Shown here: in pieces, positions 8,822 to 17,140 of the stretch
How positions within the stretch are numbered: the first letter of the stretch is position 1
Layout of the letters: each line of letters begins with the position of its first letter
NCBI GenBank assembly: GCA_022446815.1
Contig: JAKVCD010000020.1
Coordinates: forward strand, 1-64,000
Length of the DNA: 64,000 nucleotides
Direction: 5' to 3'
From: Planctomycetota bacterium
GTDB taxonomy: Bacteria > Planctomycetota > UBA1135 > GCA-002686595
The notes under the pieces: generated by a model
What the model was told of the DNA's origin: nothing
The model's database searches: none
Seen by the model: only the letters and a program-made list of their open reading frames with translations
Program-made: the position numbers and the translations under genes

Positions 8822-9864
8822 GATTCGTCTCCTTCACCCTCCAGCTCACTCAACCTGCGCTCCAGCTCCTCCACTCGCTCAATGAGCTTCGGGAGGCGGC
8901 GCGAGAGAGCGGTGCTCTTCAGCTGCTCTTCCTTCGGCCTCGCAGGCGTACCGAGGTAGTCACCGCCAGGCTCGAGGTCGCTCCATGCGATCGACCCGCC
9001 GCCTACACGCGCACCTGCCCCGACGGTGTTGTGCCCTGTGATCCCAACCTTCCCGGCGAGGATCGCGCCCTCTCCGATCTTGCATGAACCTGCGAGCCCT
9101 ACCTGGGCGATCAACATAGCGTTCTGCTCCACGACGCAGTTGTGACCGACGTGGACCTGGTTGTCCAGCTTTGCCCCCCGCCCGATCCTCGTGGCCCCGA
9201 ACCTGGCGCGGTCGATCGTCACGTTCGCGCCAGTCTCGACCTCGTCTTCGATCACGACCGTGCCGCACTGAGGCACCTTTGACCAGCCAGCTGCCCCGGG
9301 GTCATACCCGAAGCCCTCGGAGCCGATGACGCTGCCCGCCCCGAGGAGGCAGCGCGCCCCTACTGAGACCCCAGGCAGCAGATGAACGCCCGATTGCAAC
9401 ACGCTCTCCTCCCCCACAGCAGAGCCCTCTTCTAGGGTGACCCCGGGGTGAAGCACAGCTCTTGCGCCGACGCGGACTCCAGAGCCTATATAGACGAGGG
9501 CGCCGACCCGGGCATCAGGATGTACCTCTGCGCCGGCGTCTATGACGGCTGAGTCATCTATCCCTTCCCTGACGCTGCACCCAGCTCCCACAAAGGCCTC
9601 TACGACCTGAGTGAAGGCCCGGTTCGGATCCTCACAGCGGAGGAGGCCCAACCCCTCGTGAAAGCCCTCGTAATCGACGCCGACGATGACCGCGGCAGCC
9701 TCTGTGGCTGCGACCTGCTGCGCATAGCGCGGGTTCGCTAAGAAGCTCACCTCAGTCGGCCCCGCCTCAGCGAGAGAGGCAGGACCTGTGACGACCCGAT
9801 CCCCGTCTCCTTCGAGGGTCGCGCCGCAGATCACTGCCAGTTCTCTAAGCGTCTTAGTCGTCAT
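8818..9864 (-). CDS. lpxD: UDP-3-O-acylglucosamine N-acyltransferase
   Basis: Third lipid A enzyme: adds a 3-hydroxyacyl chain to the amino group freed by LpxC. The 348 residues comprise the N-terminal uridine-binding domain, a long left-handed beta-helix, and the catalytic-region HVGHNCVVEQNAMLIAQ with a second conserved His in GITGHN. The C-terminal helix is a coiled coil rich in Leu/Glu (RRLPKLIERVEELERRLSELE) that likely supports trimerisation. It is the first gene of the lpx block; the 179 nt upstream to bamA hold a hairpin right after bamA. Confidence 0.95.
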   Translation of the reverse strand: MTTKTLRELAVICGATLEGDGDRVVTGPASLAEAGPTEVSFLANPRYAQQVAATEAAAVIVGVDYEGFHEGLGLLRCEDPNRAFTQVVEAFVGAGCSVREGIDDSAVIDAGAEVHPDARVGALVYIGSGVRVGARAVLHPGVTLEEGSAVGEESVLQSGVHLLPGVSVGARCLLGAGSVIGSEGFGYDPGAAGWSKVPQCGTVVIEDEVETGANVTIDRARFGATRIGRGAKLDNQVHVGHNCVVEQNAMLIAQVGLAGSCKIGEGAILAGKVGITGHNTVGAGARVGGGSIAWSDLEPGGDYLGTPARPKEEQLKSTALSRRLPKLIERVEELERRLSELEGEGDES

Positions 9865-10019
9865 CGGTTCTCTGGTGCCCGTCAGCGGAGCGGCCGAGCC
9901 TCTAGAGCATCAGATCGGCCGATCTCTGGTGATTCCGGCGCCCCGACCCCTCCCGGGCGCCTTTTCAGCCGAAGAGTCTATCGCCGCGCACATCTGGGCG
10001 CCAAGAGCACCTGTCCTGA

Positions 10020-10041
10020 GCCCCTAGGACAGCCCTGGGGC
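10020..10041 (-). terminator. Hairpin just after bamA, possible weak terminator
   Basis: GCCCC pairs with GGGGC and an inner AGG with CCT around a short loop, directly downstream of the bamA stop. No U-run follows, so at best it is a weak or Rho-assisted terminator, or an mRNA 3' end stabiliser. Confidence 0.3.
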
Positions 10042-10043
10042 CC

Positions 10044-12611
10044 CTAGAGGGCGATACTAAAGGAGAAGACCTCGGTCCTGTCGCCAGGCCCCTCCTCCAA
10101 CGGGAAACCAAAGTTGAAAACCACGGGGAAGGGATACGTGAGGCCAAGTCCAAAGCCTGCGGAGGCCCTGACCTCGTCAAAGTCCAGCTCCCCGTCCTCA
10201 GGGCCGAGCACTCCAGCGTCTGTGAACAAGATCAGGCGGAACATCTCCACCTTGTCAAAGGTCCCCGGTCGGGTGGTCGAGTAGAGGGGCATCCGGTACT
10301 CGAGAGAGAGGTTCAGGAGCGACTCTCCGCCTAGGGGCGCCTCCCCTTCGTTCGGACCCACCCCGCGGAAGTCGAAGCCGCGCAGGGTCTTGTAGCCCCC
10401 AAGGAAGAAGCGCTCGGTGTAAGGGACGGAGTCGCTCTCTCCGAAGGCCTTCGCGTAGCCCGCGCCGATGCGAACGTGAACGCTCGAGTTCGGGTCATCG
10501 CCTAGCTCGTCAGCGCCCACCGGCTTATACCAGTCGTAGAATAGGTGCGTCTTGGCAAACTCCTCGCTCCCGCCGAGGGCGGTGCTGTAGATGGAGTTCA
10601 GCCACCTCAAGTGGACTCCGTCGCTGGGGTTGATCCGACGGTCGAGGTCTCTGTATCTCAAGTTGAGCAGGAGACCGGAGAGCTCCGTCTCAGCGTCTTG
10701 GCTCGCGAGCGCGGGCGGAATGACGCCGCCGATGTCTCTGTCCTCGACGCTCACGTCTTGCTGCTCAAAGCCTGCGTAGAGGTTCAGCTCCGTCGTGATC
10801 TGTCGCCCGACCTCAAAGGTGCTGCGCCTTCGGCCCTCGTCATAGTCACGATAGACCCTGTCGCGATCCGAATACTCGAGATCCAAGATCCAACGGTCGT
10901 AGTGTGTCTTGAAGAGGTCCGGCTCCAAGAAGCGAACATTCGAGTAGCTCACCTCTGAGCCAGGCGAGATGTGGATGTTGAGCTGCTGCCCAGCGCCGTG
11001 GAAGGCCTCCTTCCTGTAGATCTCTCCAAACATGTCACTGAAGGAAGAGGGCAGGTCTGTCAGGTCAAAGTTTCGCATCGTGAGCGAGACGATGCCGAAC
11101 AGACCGTCGTTGGAGTCGACCCCCCCCATCAGCTGGGCGTCAACGACTCGTCCCTCTTCGACGAGGAACTCCACATCGATCTGATCCTCACGCTCTGTAG
11201 GGACGAAGCGGAAGGTCGGCTCTCGATGGTTGAGCGGATCACGATCATTGGAGAAGAAGCCCGTGCTCGTGATCCTGCGCAGAGACTGATAGATCTCCCT
11301 CAGGTCAGCTCGTTGGCCGGGCAGCACCGTGACCTCACGTCGCAAGATTCGATCCCGCGTGTGATAGGCACCTCCGAAGCGAACTTCACGGATCCAGTAT
11401 TCGCGTCCCTGCGCGAGCTTGTACTTCACCCTCACCTCAGCGCGCTCCGGATCGTAGGCGAGGTCTGGCTCGAGGAAGTTCCAGCTCTCCTCCTGCACCA
11501 GAGAGGAGTGCGAGAGGTACCCGCGCTTCCCGTAATAGTCCCTAAGCGCGCGTTGGTCAGCGTTGACCGCCACCTGATCGAAGACGCTCCCAGGCGTAAG
11601 CGAGCAGAGGGCGAGGAGCTCCTCCTCATCGAAGAAGAGCGCTGTAGGGCGCTCGGTCGAGCGCGCGCCGGGCGCCACCGGGTTCTTCACAAACTCAACG
11701 CCTTCGATCTCAAGCGAGGCTACGCGGTATTGCGGTCCCTCGTCGACGACGACACGCAAGAGGACTCGGCTGCGGTCCTCGTTGAAGTCGAGCTCCTCCA
11801 GCTCGACGACGGCGTCTAAGAAGCCGTTGTCGCGGTAGACCTGCCTGAGAGCGATGAGGTCTGCGTCGAGGAGCTCAGCGCTGAAGGTCGCTCCATAGGG
11901 CGTAAAGAGCCGCGGCCCGTGAAGCTGGAGGTCAGCGAGCTTTGAGAGTCCGTCTTTCCAGAACAGCGCGCCTCTGTCCGGCAGAGACTCATTCCCGCGG
12001 ATCTCATAGCCGTCTACGTAGACCTGAGGCCCTTCGATAATCCGGAAGATCACGTCCCCAGTGAGGCCGTCACCGACGACGTCGTCCTTTACGAGAGGGT
12101 CGACTTGAATGAAGTGGTAGCCCTCGCGCTTGTAGTTCTCTACCAGCCGCTGCCGGACTCTCGAGACCTGGTGCAGATAGAGCTCGCTTGTCTCCGTCAG
12201 TCCTGCCCACTCCAAGAGCTTCTCAATCCCGACGCCGTCATTCCCGACGAAGCGTGGCTCGAGGTCTACAGGCAGCTCTGTGACCCTCACGACGAGTCGG
12301 AGGCCTCCGTCCACCTCTTGCTTCAAGACCTCCGCGCGCACCTTCAGCGCACGCCAGAGGCGCTCGAGGCCAGCCTCGATCATGAGCGGATTGAACGGAT
12401 CTCCGATGGGTTGGCCGAGGGCGGAGACGATCTGCTCTTCTGTCCACCGAGAGTTCCCCTCCACGTCGACCTTCACGACCGGAGGGACGAAGACAGGGGG
12501 ACCGACGTCGGGGTCCTGAGCCGAGCTCCCCTCTGCTGAGACGCTGAGCGCCATGAGACAGACGAGGGCGCGCGCTACGCCGAGCGCGTAATTCATGAAG
12601 AGACTGCTCAA
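10044..12611 (-). CDS. bamA: Outer membrane protein assembly factor BamA
   Basis: Omp85-family barrel that inserts beta-barrel proteins into the outer membrane. The 855-residue precursor has a signal peptide (about 1-31, ending near AQ), then about five POTRA domains (residues roughly 45-455, each ending near an acidic Gly-Pro or Gly turn) and a C-terminal 16-strand barrel. The conserved loop-6 RGF motif is present in TLRGFDFRGVGP, and the protein ends in an aromatic-rich strand (EVFSFSIAL). Its start overlaps the dnaB stop by ATGA, an unusual coupling of an envelope gene to a replication gene. An skp homologue, often found between bamA and lpxD, is absent. Confidence 0.93.
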   Translation of the reverse strand: MSSLFMNYALGVARALVCLMALSVSAEGSSAQDPDVGPPVFVPPVVKVDVEGNSRWTEEQIVSALGQPIGDPFNPLMIEAGLERLWRALKVRAEVLKQEVDGGLRLVVRVTELPVDLEPRFVGNDGVGIEKLLEWAGLTETSELYLHQVSRVRQRLVENYKREGYHFIQVDPLVKDDVVGDGLTGDVIFRIIEGPQVYVDGYEIRGNESLPDRGALFWKDGLSKLADLQLHGPRLFTPYGATFSAELLDADLIALRQVYRDNGFLDAVVELEELDFNEDRSRVLLRVVVDEGPQYRVASLEIEGVEFVKNPVAPGARSTERPTALFFDEEELLALCSLTPGSVFDQVAVNADQRALRDYYGKRGYLSHSSLVQEESWNFLEPDLAYDPERAEVRVKYKLAQGREYWIREVRFGGAYHTRDRILRREVTVLPGQRADLREIYQSLRRITSTGFFSNDRDPLNHREPTFRFVPTEREDQIDVEFLVEEGRVVDAQLMGGVDSNDGLFGIVSLTMRNFDLTDLPSSFSDMFGEIYRKEAFHGAGQQLNIHISPGSEVSYSNVRFLEPDLFKTHYDRWILDLEYSDRDRVYRDYDEGRRRSTFEVGRQITTELNLYAGFEQQDVSVEDRDIGGVIPPALASQDAETELSGLLLNLRYRDLDRRINPSDGVHLRWLNSIYSTALGGSEEFAKTHLFYDWYKPVGADELGDDPNSSVHVRIGAGYAKAFGESDSVPYTERFFLGGYKTLRGFDFRGVGPNEGEAPLGGESLLNLSLEYRMPLYSTTRPGTFDKVEMFRLILFTDAGVLGPEDGELDFDEVRASAGFGLGLTYPFPVVFNFGFPLEEGPGDRTEVFSFSIAL

Positions 12612-14050
12612 GGCATCGGTGAGCCTAGCGGCTCAGAGATGGAGGGGGCCGGGTTCTCGAATCGCATCGTATCGCTGAAGAACATCAGCTTGACCGTCCC
12701 TGTCGGCCCGTTTCTCTGCTTCGCGAGGATGAGCTCTGCCCGGTTCTCATTATCTGCGTTAGGCGCCCCACCATCCGCGTCCCCAGCGCGGCTCTTCATC
12801 ATGTCGTAGTACTCCTGCCTGAAGAGCATCATGACGAGGTCTGCGTCCTGCTCAATTGAGCCCGACTCACGAAGATCGGAGAGCTGCGGGCGCTTGTTGT
12901 CCCGGCTCTCGACGGCTCGGCTCAGCTGAGAGAGCGCGATCACGGGGACATCCAGCTCACGGGCGAGCTCCTTCAAGGCCCGAGAGATCTGTGAGATCTC
13001 CATCTGCCGGCTCTCAGCGCGCGGCTGGCTCATCAGCTGTAGGTAGTCGACGACGATCATGTCGAGACCGTCGCGCTGCTTCACGCGGCGCGCACGGCTT
13101 CGGATCGCAGCCACCAGAAGCCCAGGCGTGTCATCGACCGTGATCTTGAGCTCAGAGAGCTCCCCTGCAGCCCGAGTGAGCTCTGACCAGTCGCGGTCAC
13201 TCAGGGTGCCCTTGCGGAGCTTGTGCATGTACACACGACTGCGAGTGCAGAGGAATCGACTGACGATGGAGTCGCGCCCCATCTCGAGGCTGAAGAAGAG
13301 CACCTTCGCCTTGTCGGCGTCATTTACGGTGGCGTTCAACATCAGGTTGAGAGCGAGCGCCGTCTTCCCCATCGCAGGGCGGGCCGCGAGGATGATGAGT
13401 TGGCCTCCAGAGAAGCCGCCCGTCATTTCATCTAGCTGGTAGTAGCCGCTTGAGACGCCGTTCAGATCACCTTGCTTTGAAGACTCGATGCGCTTGAAGG
13501 TCTCTTGCACAGCCTGATCGATCGAGACCGGGCCTCCCGAATCTCCCGCATCAGCGACAGCGAAGATGTCGCTCTCGCTCTGGTTCATGAGCACCTCAAC
13601 CTGATCATCAATAGGCCTAGTCGAGTAGGCCGACTCAATGATCCCGTTCGCCGTACCGATGAGCCGCCGCAAGAGAGCGTTCTCGTGAACGATCTTGAGG
13701 TGGTGTCTGAGGTGCGCGGGAGATGCCGCCACGTTGGTGAGCTGCAAGATGTAACCGCGACCGCCAGCTGCCTCCAAGCGGTCCTGCGCCATCAAGCGCT
13801 CCATCACGTGGACCATGTCTACCGGCGCACCGACATCGGAAAGCTCTAGGAGCGCCGAGTAGAGGATCCCGTTGCGTTTGGAGAAGAAGTCATCCGGCTG
13901 GATCATCTCCTGAGCGTCGATGATCCGAGAGGGGTCGAGCAAGAGCGCGCCGAGCACACCTTGCTCAGCCTCTTCAGAGTGCGGCGGGACTCGCCCACCA
14001 CCTGCCGTCATCTCGACGACGTCAAGCTCCTCCAGTTCCCTAGGTCCCAT
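12608..14050 (-). CDS. dnaB: Replicative DNA helicase
   Basis: Hexameric 5'-3' helicase that unwinds DNA at the replication fork. The 480 residues show the N-terminal DnaB domain (PHSEEAEQGVLGALLLDP) and a RecA-like ATPase with Walker A (AARPAMGKTALALN), Walker B (IVVDYLQLMS) and the conserved RESGSIEQDADLV segment. No intein is present. It lies downstream of rplI, a common bacterial order, with a strong hairpin between them that suggests at least partial transcriptional separation. bamA follows with a 4-nt overlap. Confidence 0.97.
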   Translation of the reverse strand: MGPRELEELDVVEMTAGGGRVPPHSEEAEQGVLGALLLDPSRIIDAQEMIQPDDFFSKRNGILYSALLELSDVGAPVDMVHVMERLMAQDRLEAAGGRGYILQLTNVAASPAHLRHHLKIVHENALLRRLIGTANGIIESAYSTRPIDDQVEVLMNQSESDIFAVADAGDSGGPVSIDQAVQETFKRIESSKQGDLNGVSSGYYQLDEMTGGFSGGQLIILAARPAMGKTALALNLMLNATVNDADKAKVLFFSLEMGRDSIVSRFLCTRSRVYMHKLRKGTLSDRDWSELTRAAGELSELKITVDDTPGLLVAAIRSRARRVKQRDGLDMIVVDYLQLMSQPRAESRQMEISQISRALKELARELDVPVIALSQLSRAVESRDNKRPQLSDLRESGSIEQDADLVMMLFRQEYYDMMKSRAGDADGGAPNADNENRAELILAKQRNGPTGTVKLMFFSDTMRFENPAPSISEPLGSPMP

Positions 14051-14142
14051 ATCTCCTCTCTTCCTCCTCTCTCATCGCCGCGATGAACGCAGCGTCATTC
14101 TCCGACCCCCAGAATACACGCCCCGGCCCCAGCGCGAAATGG

Positions 14143-14178
14143 AGAGCGCCCAGTCCTCGAGAGAGAACTGGGCGCTCT
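14143..14178 (-). terminator. Strong hairpin between rplI and dnaB
   Basis: A perfect 12-bp inverted repeat (AGAGCGCCCAGT / ACTGGGCGCTCT) with a 12-nt loop lies 27 nt after the rplI stop. The minus-strand sequence that follows is not a clear U-run, so it may act as an attenuating hairpin or an imperfect intrinsic terminator closing the ribosomal protein operon. Confidence 0.6.
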
Positions 14179-14205
14179 GTGCTTTCTCAAAGGAAGCCGC
14201 TACCG

Positions 14206-14775
14206 CTACGCGTCCTCTGACTCCTCAGACGCGTCGTCCGCGGGCGCCTCCTCAGCGGCCTCTTCAGCCTCTTGGGCGTCGACCTCGGCGATGATCTCAG
14301 CCATCGCGGCGTCGCGGTTCTCACCGTCACCGGTGACCTCGATGGTCACCGTCACGCTGGTCTCACCGAAGAGGTGGAGCTCGACCTCGTGGGTCCCAGA
14401 CTCCTTGATCGCCCGTTCTAGGCGGATGTTGTCGTCCGAGATCTCAAAGTCTCTCTCGTTGAGGAGCTCCGCGACTCGGGCAGCGTTGACCGAGCCATAG
14501 AGGTGACCGTTCTCGTCTGAGCGCTCGGTCGTCTCGAGGACCATGCCCTCGAGCACCGCGACGCGAGCCGCGAGCTCAGCGTTACGTGCCGCCTCTTCGG
14601 CGTCGATGCGCTCACGCTTGCGCGCGAGGACTCGCTGGTTCTCTGCGGTGGCCTTCACCGCGAGCTTGTTAGGGATGAGGTAGTTCCTGGCGTAACCAGC
14701 AGCCACCGTGACCACGTCGCCGACCTTACCGAGGTAGCGAACGTTCTCTCGAAGCATTAGCTCTACACGTGCCAT
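14206..14775 (-). CDS. rplI: Large-subunit ribosomal protein bL9
   Basis: Ribosomal protein at the base of the L1 stalk. The first 150 residues are a normal bL9: the N-terminal domain (VELMLRENVRYLGKVGDVV ... GYARNYLIP), the long connecting helix and the C-terminal domain. A tail of about 30 Ala/Glu/Asp residues is added (189 residues against about 150 usual). It is the third gene of rpsF-rpsR-rplI, 18 nt after rpsR. Confidence 0.96.
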   Translation of the reverse strand: MARVELMLRENVRYLGKVGDVVTVAAGYARNYLIPNKLAVKATAENQRVLARKRERIDAEEAARNAELAARVAVLEGMVLETTERSDENGHLYGSVNAARVAELLNERDFEISDDNIRLERAIKESGTHEVELHLFGETSVTVTIEVTGDGENRDAAMAEIIAEVDAQEAEEAAEEAPADDASEESEDA

Positions 14776-14793
14776 ATCTGGTGCCTCCTTAGA

Positions 14794-15003
14794 TCAGCTG
14801 CCCACGAAGGGGAGAAGGCCCATGTGGCGGGCGCGCTTGATGGCCTGCTTCAGCTCACGCTGACACTTGGAGCAGTACCCAGTCCGACGGCGGGCGTGGA
14901 TCTGCCCTTGCGGGGTCAGGTACTTGGAGAGGGTCTCCAGGTCCTTGTAATCGAGGCGCGGGTCGTCGCAGGGACGGGTTGCTTTCTTTACGGGACGTGC
15001 CAT
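14794..15003 (-). CDS. rpsR: Small-subunit ribosomal protein bS18
   Basis: A 69-residue basic protein that binds the 30S platform next to bS6. It has the family core [18 protein letters not shown] and [21 protein letters not shown]. The Cys-x-x-Cys pair (CSKC) is typical of zinc-capable C+ paralogues. It starts 3 nt after the rpsF stop, in the normal operon. Confidence 0.96.
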   Translation of the reverse strand: MARPVKKATRPCDDPRLDYKDLETLSKYLTPQGQIHARRRTGYCSKCQRELKQAIKRARHMGLLPFVGS

Positions 15004-15006
15004 GGA

Positions 15007-15591
15007 TCAGGCCTCCTCGGAGGACTTCTCCTCCGTCTGCTCTTCGCTGGCCTCTGCCGCCTCTTCAGCGGGAGCCTCAGCCTCTTCGGTCTTGGCCTCT
15101 TCAGCTTCGGGGGTCTCCTCAGCCTTGGCCTCCTCGGCGGGCGCATCCGCAGCCGGGGCCTCCTCTGAGGCCTCCTCTGTGGCGCCCTCGCCCTCCTCAG
15201 ACTCCTCTTCCTCATCAGAGTCTACGACGTGGTCTTCCGGCGGTTCGGGGACGCTGAAGTCCGCTGAGAGTTCCGCCTCGTGCAGCTCAGCTTCGCCCTC
15301 AGGCACGCCATCGCAAGTGAGTATGAGGTAGCGCATGACCGTCTCGTTCAGCTCGAGGTCACGGCGCATGATCGAGATTTTGTCAGGATCAGCCTCAAAG
15401 TGGACCAAGAGATAGGAGCCACGGTTGCGCTTTTGGATGGTGTAGGCGAGCGAACGCTCGGCCCAACGCCGCGCCGTCGTGACGCTCGCGCCGTGCTTCT
15501 CGAGGATGCCAGTGGCTGTCGCCTTTGCTTCGTTCCAGTCCTCCCTGACGACGTTGTTGTCGAGGAGGAACATGCCTTCATAGAGATTCAA
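15007..15591 (-). CDS. rpsF: Small-subunit ribosomal protein bS6 with long acidic tail
   Basis: The first about 95 residues form the bS6 ferredoxin-like fold (YEGMFLLDNN ... RRWAERSLAYTIQKRNRGSYLLVHFE), which pairs with bS18. The remaining about 100 residues are an Ala/Glu-rich, strongly acidic low-complexity tail, so the protein is nearly twice the usual length. The start is a TTG, chosen because AAGGAG lies 8 nt before it and the reading begins with the family-typical short lead. First gene of the rpsF-rpsR-rplI operon. Confidence 0.95.
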   Translation of the reverse strand: MNLYEGMFLLDNNVVREDWNEAKATATGILEKHGASVTTARRWAERSLAYTIQKRNRGSYLLVHFEADPDKISIMRRDLELNETVMRYLILTCDGVPEGEAELHEAELSADFSVPEPPEDHVVDSDEEEESEEGEGATEEASEEAPAADAPAEEAKAEETPEAEEAKTEEAEAPAEEAAEASEEQTEEKSSEEA

Positions 15592-15649
15592 TTCACTAAC
15601 TCCTTGCGCATCGCTAGTTGCGAGCGCTGTCGTCGGGCGAGGACTCGCC

Positions 15650-16249
15650 CTAGGTCCAGCGGCTGTGGAACCGCGCCATCACCCCATCCAGGTCCCCCGT
15701 TCGGAGCCACTCGAACGCGGCCGCTGCAGCCTCAGCTACAGAGATGTCCACGTCCGGCCGCTCGTCATCGGAGAATCTCTCGAGGACATAACGCGCCGCG
15801 TCGGTCGCCGGACGCCCGATCCCCACGCGCAAGCGGGGGAAACGATCGGTGCCCAGCAGGTCTATGAGCGAGCGCACCCCGTTATGACCGCCTGCGCCTC
15901 CGCCGGGGCGGATCCGCAGGGCGCCGAGGGGGAGGTCCAAGTCGTCATAGACGACCATGACATCCGCCGGCGACGCGCCGGCCCACCGCGCCAGAGGGGC
16001 CACAGCCTCACCGGAGCGGTTCATGAAGGTCATCGGCTGAACGAGGACGGCGTCCGGATCATGGAGCCGGGCACAGCGGGCCTTCGCCCTGCCTTCGAAG
16101 CCTTCAAGTCGGTTCGCGCTCTGAAAGATCGTGCCCTCCCGCAGGGCCAAGAGGTCTAGGACCTCAAAGCCCACGTTGTGACGTGTCGCCTCATAGTCAG
16201 GGCCGGGGTTACCCAGGCCAATCAGTAGACGAGTTGAGGCGTCAGACAC
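15650..16249 (-). CDS. pth: Peptidyl-tRNA hydrolase
   Basis: Releases tRNA from peptidyl-tRNAs dropped by ribosomes. The 199-residue protein has the family start LLIGLGNPGPDYEATRHNVGF with the catalytic His, and FMNRSGEAV, VVYDDLDLPLG and GGGAGGHNGVRSL motifs. It follows rplY on the same strand, a widespread bacterial pairing, and precedes rpsF. Confidence 0.96.
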   Translation of the reverse strand: MSDASTRLLIGLGNPGPDYEATRHNVGFEVLDLLALREGTIFQSANRLEGFEGRAKARCARLHDPDAVLVQPMTFMNRSGEAVAPLARWAGASPADVMVVYDDLDLPLGALRIRPGGGAGGHNGVRSLIDLLGTDRFPRLRVGIGRPATDAARYVLERFSDDERPDVDISVAEAAAAAFEWLRTGDLDGVMARFHSRWT

Positions 16250-16332
16250 GACTCACAGCGGGGAGGTCTCTCGGCAGAGGGCGCCCAAAGGGGACGCCTC
16301 CCTGCAAAGAGGGCCGAACATGGTACAGACCA

Positions 16333-16357
16333 CCGCGCGCGCTGCAAGCGCGCGCGG
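16333..16357 (-). terminator. GC-only hairpin between rplY and pth
   Basis: A perfect 11-bp stem (CCGCGCGCGCT / AGCGCGCGCGG) with a GCA loop; a second, longer-looped stem (AGCCCCAT / ATGGGGCT, 16372-16409) sits between it and the rplY stop. There is no U-run on either strand, so pausing or mRNA processing is as likely as termination. Confidence 0.4.
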
Positions 16358-16408
16358 CTGATTGCTCCCTCAGCCCCATCCAGGGGGCCCGAGGTGCGTC
16401 CATGGGGC

Positions 16409-17041
16409 TCAGCCTTCGGAGTCGCCGGAGTCTCCCCCAGCGTCGGTGTCGCCGACCACGCCAGGCTCGGCGCCCTCTTCACCCTCGGCGGGCGCCTCAG
16501 GCTCATCAGACATACCGGAGATGGTCACCACCTCCGTGTCACCCTCAATCGCGAGAGAGACACCCTCGGGGAGCTCGATCTGGTCAGCCGTAAGGTGGGT
16601 CCCCTCTTCGAGGCCGCCGACGTTGATCTCGAGGTTGTCCGGGATCATCGAGGGGATCGACTTGATCGTGATCTGCGAGAGGAGCAGGTTGACGACTCCG
16701 CCCGCCTGACCCGTAGTGCTGAGCGACACGACAGACTCGATCTCGACGCCGCGCTGCACGCGACGGAACTCTACGTGGATGATGTTGTCACCGAAAGCGT
16801 CCCACTGGAGCTCTCGGACGATCGCAGATGAGAGCTCGCCATCCACGCTGATGTCGTAGAGCTGGACGTGGCGTCGCCGGAACGCGAGGAACTCACGCTC
16901 GTCGATGCTGATGTCAACGTGGGGGCTGTCGCCGTCGGCTTGGAGGCTGGCAGGGATGCGACCTGCGCTGCGAACCTCACGCGAAGCGCGGGTACCTAGC
17001 TTTTCACGGCGCTCGGCCGTGAGGACACTGCTATCGGACAT
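16409..17041 (-). CDS. rplY: Large-subunit ribosomal protein bL25 (CTC/TL5 type)
   Basis: 5S rRNA-binding protein of 210 residues, the long general-stress (CTC) form: an N-terminal L25 beta-barrel (REKLGTRASREVRSAGRIPASL) and a C-terminal beta domain (GVVNLLLSQITIKSIPSMIPDNLEI in two pieces), followed by an acidic Asp/Glu/Gly tail. It lies between prs and pth, the standard prs-rplY-pth order. Confidence 0.94.
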   Translation of the reverse strand: MSDSSVLTAERREKLGTRASREVRSAGRIPASLQADGDSPHVDISIDEREFLAFRRRHVQLYDISVDGELSSAIVRELQWDAFGDNIIHVEFRRVQRGVEIESVVSLSTTGQAGGVVNLLLSQITIKSIPSMIPDNLEINVGGLEEGTHLTADQIELPEGVSLAIEGDTEVVTISGMSDEPEAPAEGEEGAEPGVVGDTDAGGDSGDSEG

Positions 17042-17140
17042 CGAACTGGGTTCTCCTGGTTCGCCCTCAATGAGGGCATCGTTAGTGACTTGGACTGTGC
17101 GTGTGTGTTCGTTGATTCGGCCCCCAGAGGGACCTGTTGC

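Noticed and set aside
10971-11819. Plus-strand ORF of 282 codons opposite bamA
   Set aside because: Antisense shadow with no ribosome-binding site and no domain; bamA is unambiguous on the minus strand.
15002-15331. Ser/Ala-rich plus-strand ORF over the rpsF tail
   Set aside because: Reverse reading of the GAG/GCC-rich acidic tail of bS6; a low-complexity artefact.
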